Shown here piece after piece: positions 4,957 through 6,348 of a stretch of 6,348 nucleotides of DNA; positions within the stretch are counted from its first letter, which is position 1; every line of letters starts with the position of its first letter. The notes beneath the pieces are model-generated. The model did not search any database, had not been told where the DNA came from, and saw nothing but the letters and a program-made list of their open reading frames with translations. The stretch comes from Kiritimatiellales bacterium. GTDB lineage: Bacteria > Verrucomicrobiota > Kiritimatiellia > Kiritimatiellales > Pontiellaceae. The position numbers were made by a program, and so were the translations under genes. The stretch lies in assembly GCA_030621805.1 (NCBI GenBank), contig JAUXGY010000112.1:1-6348 (forward strand). Reading direction: 5' to 3'.

Positions 4957-6081
4957 TCAATAATCACGAAATACCGGCCCATTAGTCAGGCAAAACTCGT
5001 TCGGGGGGAGATCCCTGTAGATGGCATCAATCTGATCATGCGAAAGGTTTTCGACCTTGAACACCGGAAGAATCGGTCCTGCCTGTTTATTTTGCGGATA
5101 TTCCACGCCCTCGACTTCGACCAGAATCATAAAAGCCGCCAACCCCCCCTCATCCCCCATAACAATCTCAATATCCTTCGCCTCTCCAGCTTTGAGTGTA
5201 ATCCAGTCTCCCACATCTAATTGTGTGCCATGTCCCAAGTAATACAGATATTTTTGCGGATCGTTTCCTCTCCAAGGGGTACTAAACAGATCCCTTACGC
5301 TTTCCCGATAGCCAGCAAACATCACATCTTGCTTGTCCACTCGAATTCCAAGGAAATAATCGCCCACTACCCAGAACCGGAAAGTGATGTCCTCGGGATA
5401 CACAAGTTTACCCTTGTAGTAAACAACCCAACGCCCTCCTCCTGCCGGATCCTCGCCAAACGCCTTTGGAGCGGTTGAAGAACTTAGGTTAGGAACCATG
5501 ACACATGTGGCGTAGAGTTTCTTGGGCGATTTATAGTACTGCGCGAACGTAGATAGATCCCAGTCGTTGTTCAGAAATTTAGCGACCACAATCGCGTACG
5601 TATCCCACCCCGAACCATTATAGTTTCCGCTCCGCGTGCGTTTGATATCGTAATAGGTTCCCTCTAGATCATTGCCGATCGATTTTTCCGATCCCATGAG
5701 ACTATCTTCATCTTCAAAACTGGGCATATCGCCGAAAGAAACCATCTCGCCGCCACTGCTAAGCCCCGCCCCAATCCCGCTTGATGCCAGATCCGGGAAT
5801 TGAATATCGTGCAAATCGGGCCGATTGACCACTGCGGTAATCTTTGCGGTCGACTTGGGCTTCGTCGGTTTTTTCATCTTCACCTGCAGCTTTTTAAGCG
5901 GCATTTTCGGAACCTTAACAGGAGGCGGCGGCTCGAACTCAATCTCCTTCGGCTTAACGATCGTAAAAATGACCAACGCCCCGGCCAAAGCGAAGAGCCC
6001 GGCATGAAACAGAATACTCACCACCACCGCAGTGGGTGCTCCCTTAATCAATTTCTTAGTATTTTTAATAAGTCGTTTCAT
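4957..6081 (-). CDS. TonB-like inner-membrane protein with PA14-like domain, copy 1 (374 aa)
   Basis: The architecture is as in copy 2. A basic tail is followed by one membrane helix (about 16-42) with S22-I-L-F-H26, the Ser-x-x-x-His coupling motif. Then come the Pro/Lys linker (50-76), a flexible Gly/Ser/Asp stretch and a PA14-like domain (about 138-326: GNDLEGTYYDIKR, WVVYYKGKLVYPEDITFRFW, GDYFLGIRV, DWITLKAGEAKDIEI). The conserved tail ends LTNGPVFRDY, and there is no TonB C-terminal domain. Residues 24-111 are identical to copy 2, while the domain beyond about 135 is clearly diverged. Its ATG overlaps the stop of the small upstream gene as ATGA and it has no strong ribosome site of its own, so translation is probably coupled. 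SHD1 protein A follows. A role as a motor-energised or anchored periplasmic binding protein is inference. It could equally be a structural envelope protein. Confidence 0.92.
   Translation of the reverse strand: MKRLIKNTKKLIKGAPTAVVVSILFHAGLFALAGALVIFTIVKPKEIEFEPPPPVKVPKMPLKKLQVKMKKPTKPKSTAKITAVVNRPDLHDIQFPDLASSGIGAGLSSGGEMVSFGDMPSFEDEDSLMGSEKSIGNDLEGTYYDIKRTRSGNYNGSGWDTYAIVVAKFLNNDWDLSTFAQYYKSPKKLYATCVMVPNLSSSTAPKAFGEDPAGGGRWVVYYKGKLVYPEDITFRFWVVGDYFLGIRVDKQDVMFAGYRESVRDLFSTPWRGNDPQKYLYYLGHGTQLDVGDWITLKAGEAKDIEIVMGDEGGLAAFMILVEVEGVEYPQNKQAGPILPVFKVENLSHDQIDAIYRDLPPNEFCLTNGPVFRDY
5881..6014 (-). repeat. Near-identical 134-bp tract shared with 3525-3658
   Basis: This is the copy 1 partner of the tract in copy 2, with 133 of 134 bases identical. 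It covers the membrane helix and proline linker codons. The flanking sequence carries frequent synonymous changes, so the tract looks recently exchanged between the two genes. Confidence 0.85.
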
Positions 6082-6284
6082 GGTAGATTGCCGTACTGCA
6101 TTGCCTTGCTAAAGTTGAGGTTTTTCACCTCGGAAATCGCACAGGCATCCATCAAAATACAGGAAGCACGATGCTCCTTCTTGCCGCTACCCATCTCAAT
6201 CTGTGCCGGCGTGACGGACTGCGCAACCTCCCCAAAGGCTGCCGCCGAGGAAAGCACAGTCAAGCTTAACAGCAATCGTTTCAT
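6078..6284 (-). CDS. Small secreted protein of unknown function (68 aa)
   Basis: Residues 1-18 form a signal peptide (MKRLLLSLTVLSSAAAFG, cleavage A-F-G before Glu19). They leave a mature protein of about 50 residues with two cysteines (C42, C48) that could pair. I do not recognise the family. The start at 6284 has GAGGGAG 7 nt upstream. Both ends show ATGA overlaps: its ATG overlaps the TGA of the upstream frame, and its TGA overlaps the ATG of TonB-like copy 1. That places it firmly in the operon and suggests coupled translation. No counterpart is found upstream of copies 2 or 3. It might be the shortened remainder of a longer exported protein, but the tight overlaps argue that it is expressed as it stands. 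Confidence 0.65.
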   Translation of the reverse strand: MKRLLLSLTVLSSAAAFGEVAQSVTPAQIEMGSGKKEHRASCILMDACAISEVKNLNFSKAMQYGNLP

Positions 6285-6348
6285 GATTCATCTCCCTCTG
6301 TTATAGGCTTCCCGTTCTTGCTGACCAGCATCGGTACCAATATGCCCC
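6281..6348 (-). CDS. C-terminal end of an upstream gene (partial)
   Basis: The last 21 codons of a minus-strand frame end ILVPMLVSKNGKPITEGDES. The TGA at 6283-6281 overlaps the ATG of the small secreted-protein gene as ATGA. This frame has more G/C at third positions than the alternative open frame, which stops at 6289-6291. Too little is visible to name the product. An ExbB/ExbD-type motor gene would make sense before a TonB-like gene, but the visible residues do not show it. Confidence 0.4.
   Translation of the reverse strand, partial: GILVPMLVSKNGKPITEGDES
6292..6298 (-). promoter_or_regulatory. Ribosome binding site of the small secreted-protein gene
   Basis: GAGGGAG lies 7 nt upstream of the ATG at 6284 and supports the 68-codon reading frame as a translated gene. 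It lies inside the end of the preceding coding frame. Confidence 0.6.

Noticed and set aside
5800..6306. 168-codon plus-strand open frame
   Set aside because: It lies antisense to TonB-like copy 1 and the small gene, and a similar antisense frame occurs opposite copy 2. The arginine-rich, low-complexity translation is what the reverse of a proline/lysine linker gives.
1..6348. CRISPR arrays, tRNA/rRNA genes, transposase genes
   Set aside because: No regularly spaced direct repeats, cloverleaf-forming segments or transposase motifs were seen on either strand.

Overview
This window is about 6.3 kb. Every gene I can support lies on the minus strand, so transcription runs from high to low coordinates. 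It holds a tandem paralogous array. There are three copies of a TonB/TolA-like inner-membrane protein carrying a PA14-like beta-domain instead of a TonB C-terminal domain, and three copies of a secreted SHD1-domain protein. SHD1 domains, PA14 domains, TonB-like N-termini and a degenerate ACGCAGAG-type intergenic repeat together suggest a bacterium of the PVC superphylum. A marine Kiritimatiellota or Verrucomicrobiota lineage is most likely. This placement is inference, because no phylogenetic marker is present.

Layout in the direction of transcription. (1) At 6348-6281 is the last 21 codons of an unidentified upstream gene, joined by an ATGA overlap to a small secreted-protein gene (6284-6078). 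That gene is joined by a second ATGA overlap to TonB-PA14 copy 1 (6081-4957). After a 32-bp spacer comes SHD1 protein A (4924-4169). (2) At 4168-3726 is a 443-bp gap. It holds a start-less open frame with one clear membrane segment, probably a gene remnant, and a good sigma70-type promoter whose -10 lies in an inverted repeat. (3) TonB-PA14 copy 2 (3725-2604) is followed by another 32-bp spacer, SHD1 protein B (2571-1702), and SHD1 protein C (1633-884). (4) At 883-545 is a 339-bp gap with an 80-bp degenerate inverted repeat, a small AT-rich hairpin and a coding-looking GC-richer patch. (5) TonB-PA14 copy 3 begins at 544 and runs off the left edge.

How the genes may work together. All three TonB-like proteins keep the Ser-x-x-x-His motif in their single membrane helix. 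In TonB and TolA this motif couples the helix to the proton-driven ExbB/ExbD or TolQ/TolR motor. The periplasmic part is a proline/lysine linker plus a PA14-like domain, which suggests a motor-coupled or membrane-anchored binding protein. Each complete TonB-like gene is followed by a secreted SHD1 protein, so the products probably form a cell-envelope pair. Function, ligand and partner are not known from sequence.

The array evolved by duplication and later exchange. The first 124 residues of copies 1 and 2 are about 95% identical, and a 134-bp stretch differs at one base. Their PA14-like halves have diverged strongly. Copy 3 keeps the architecture but has a different linker.
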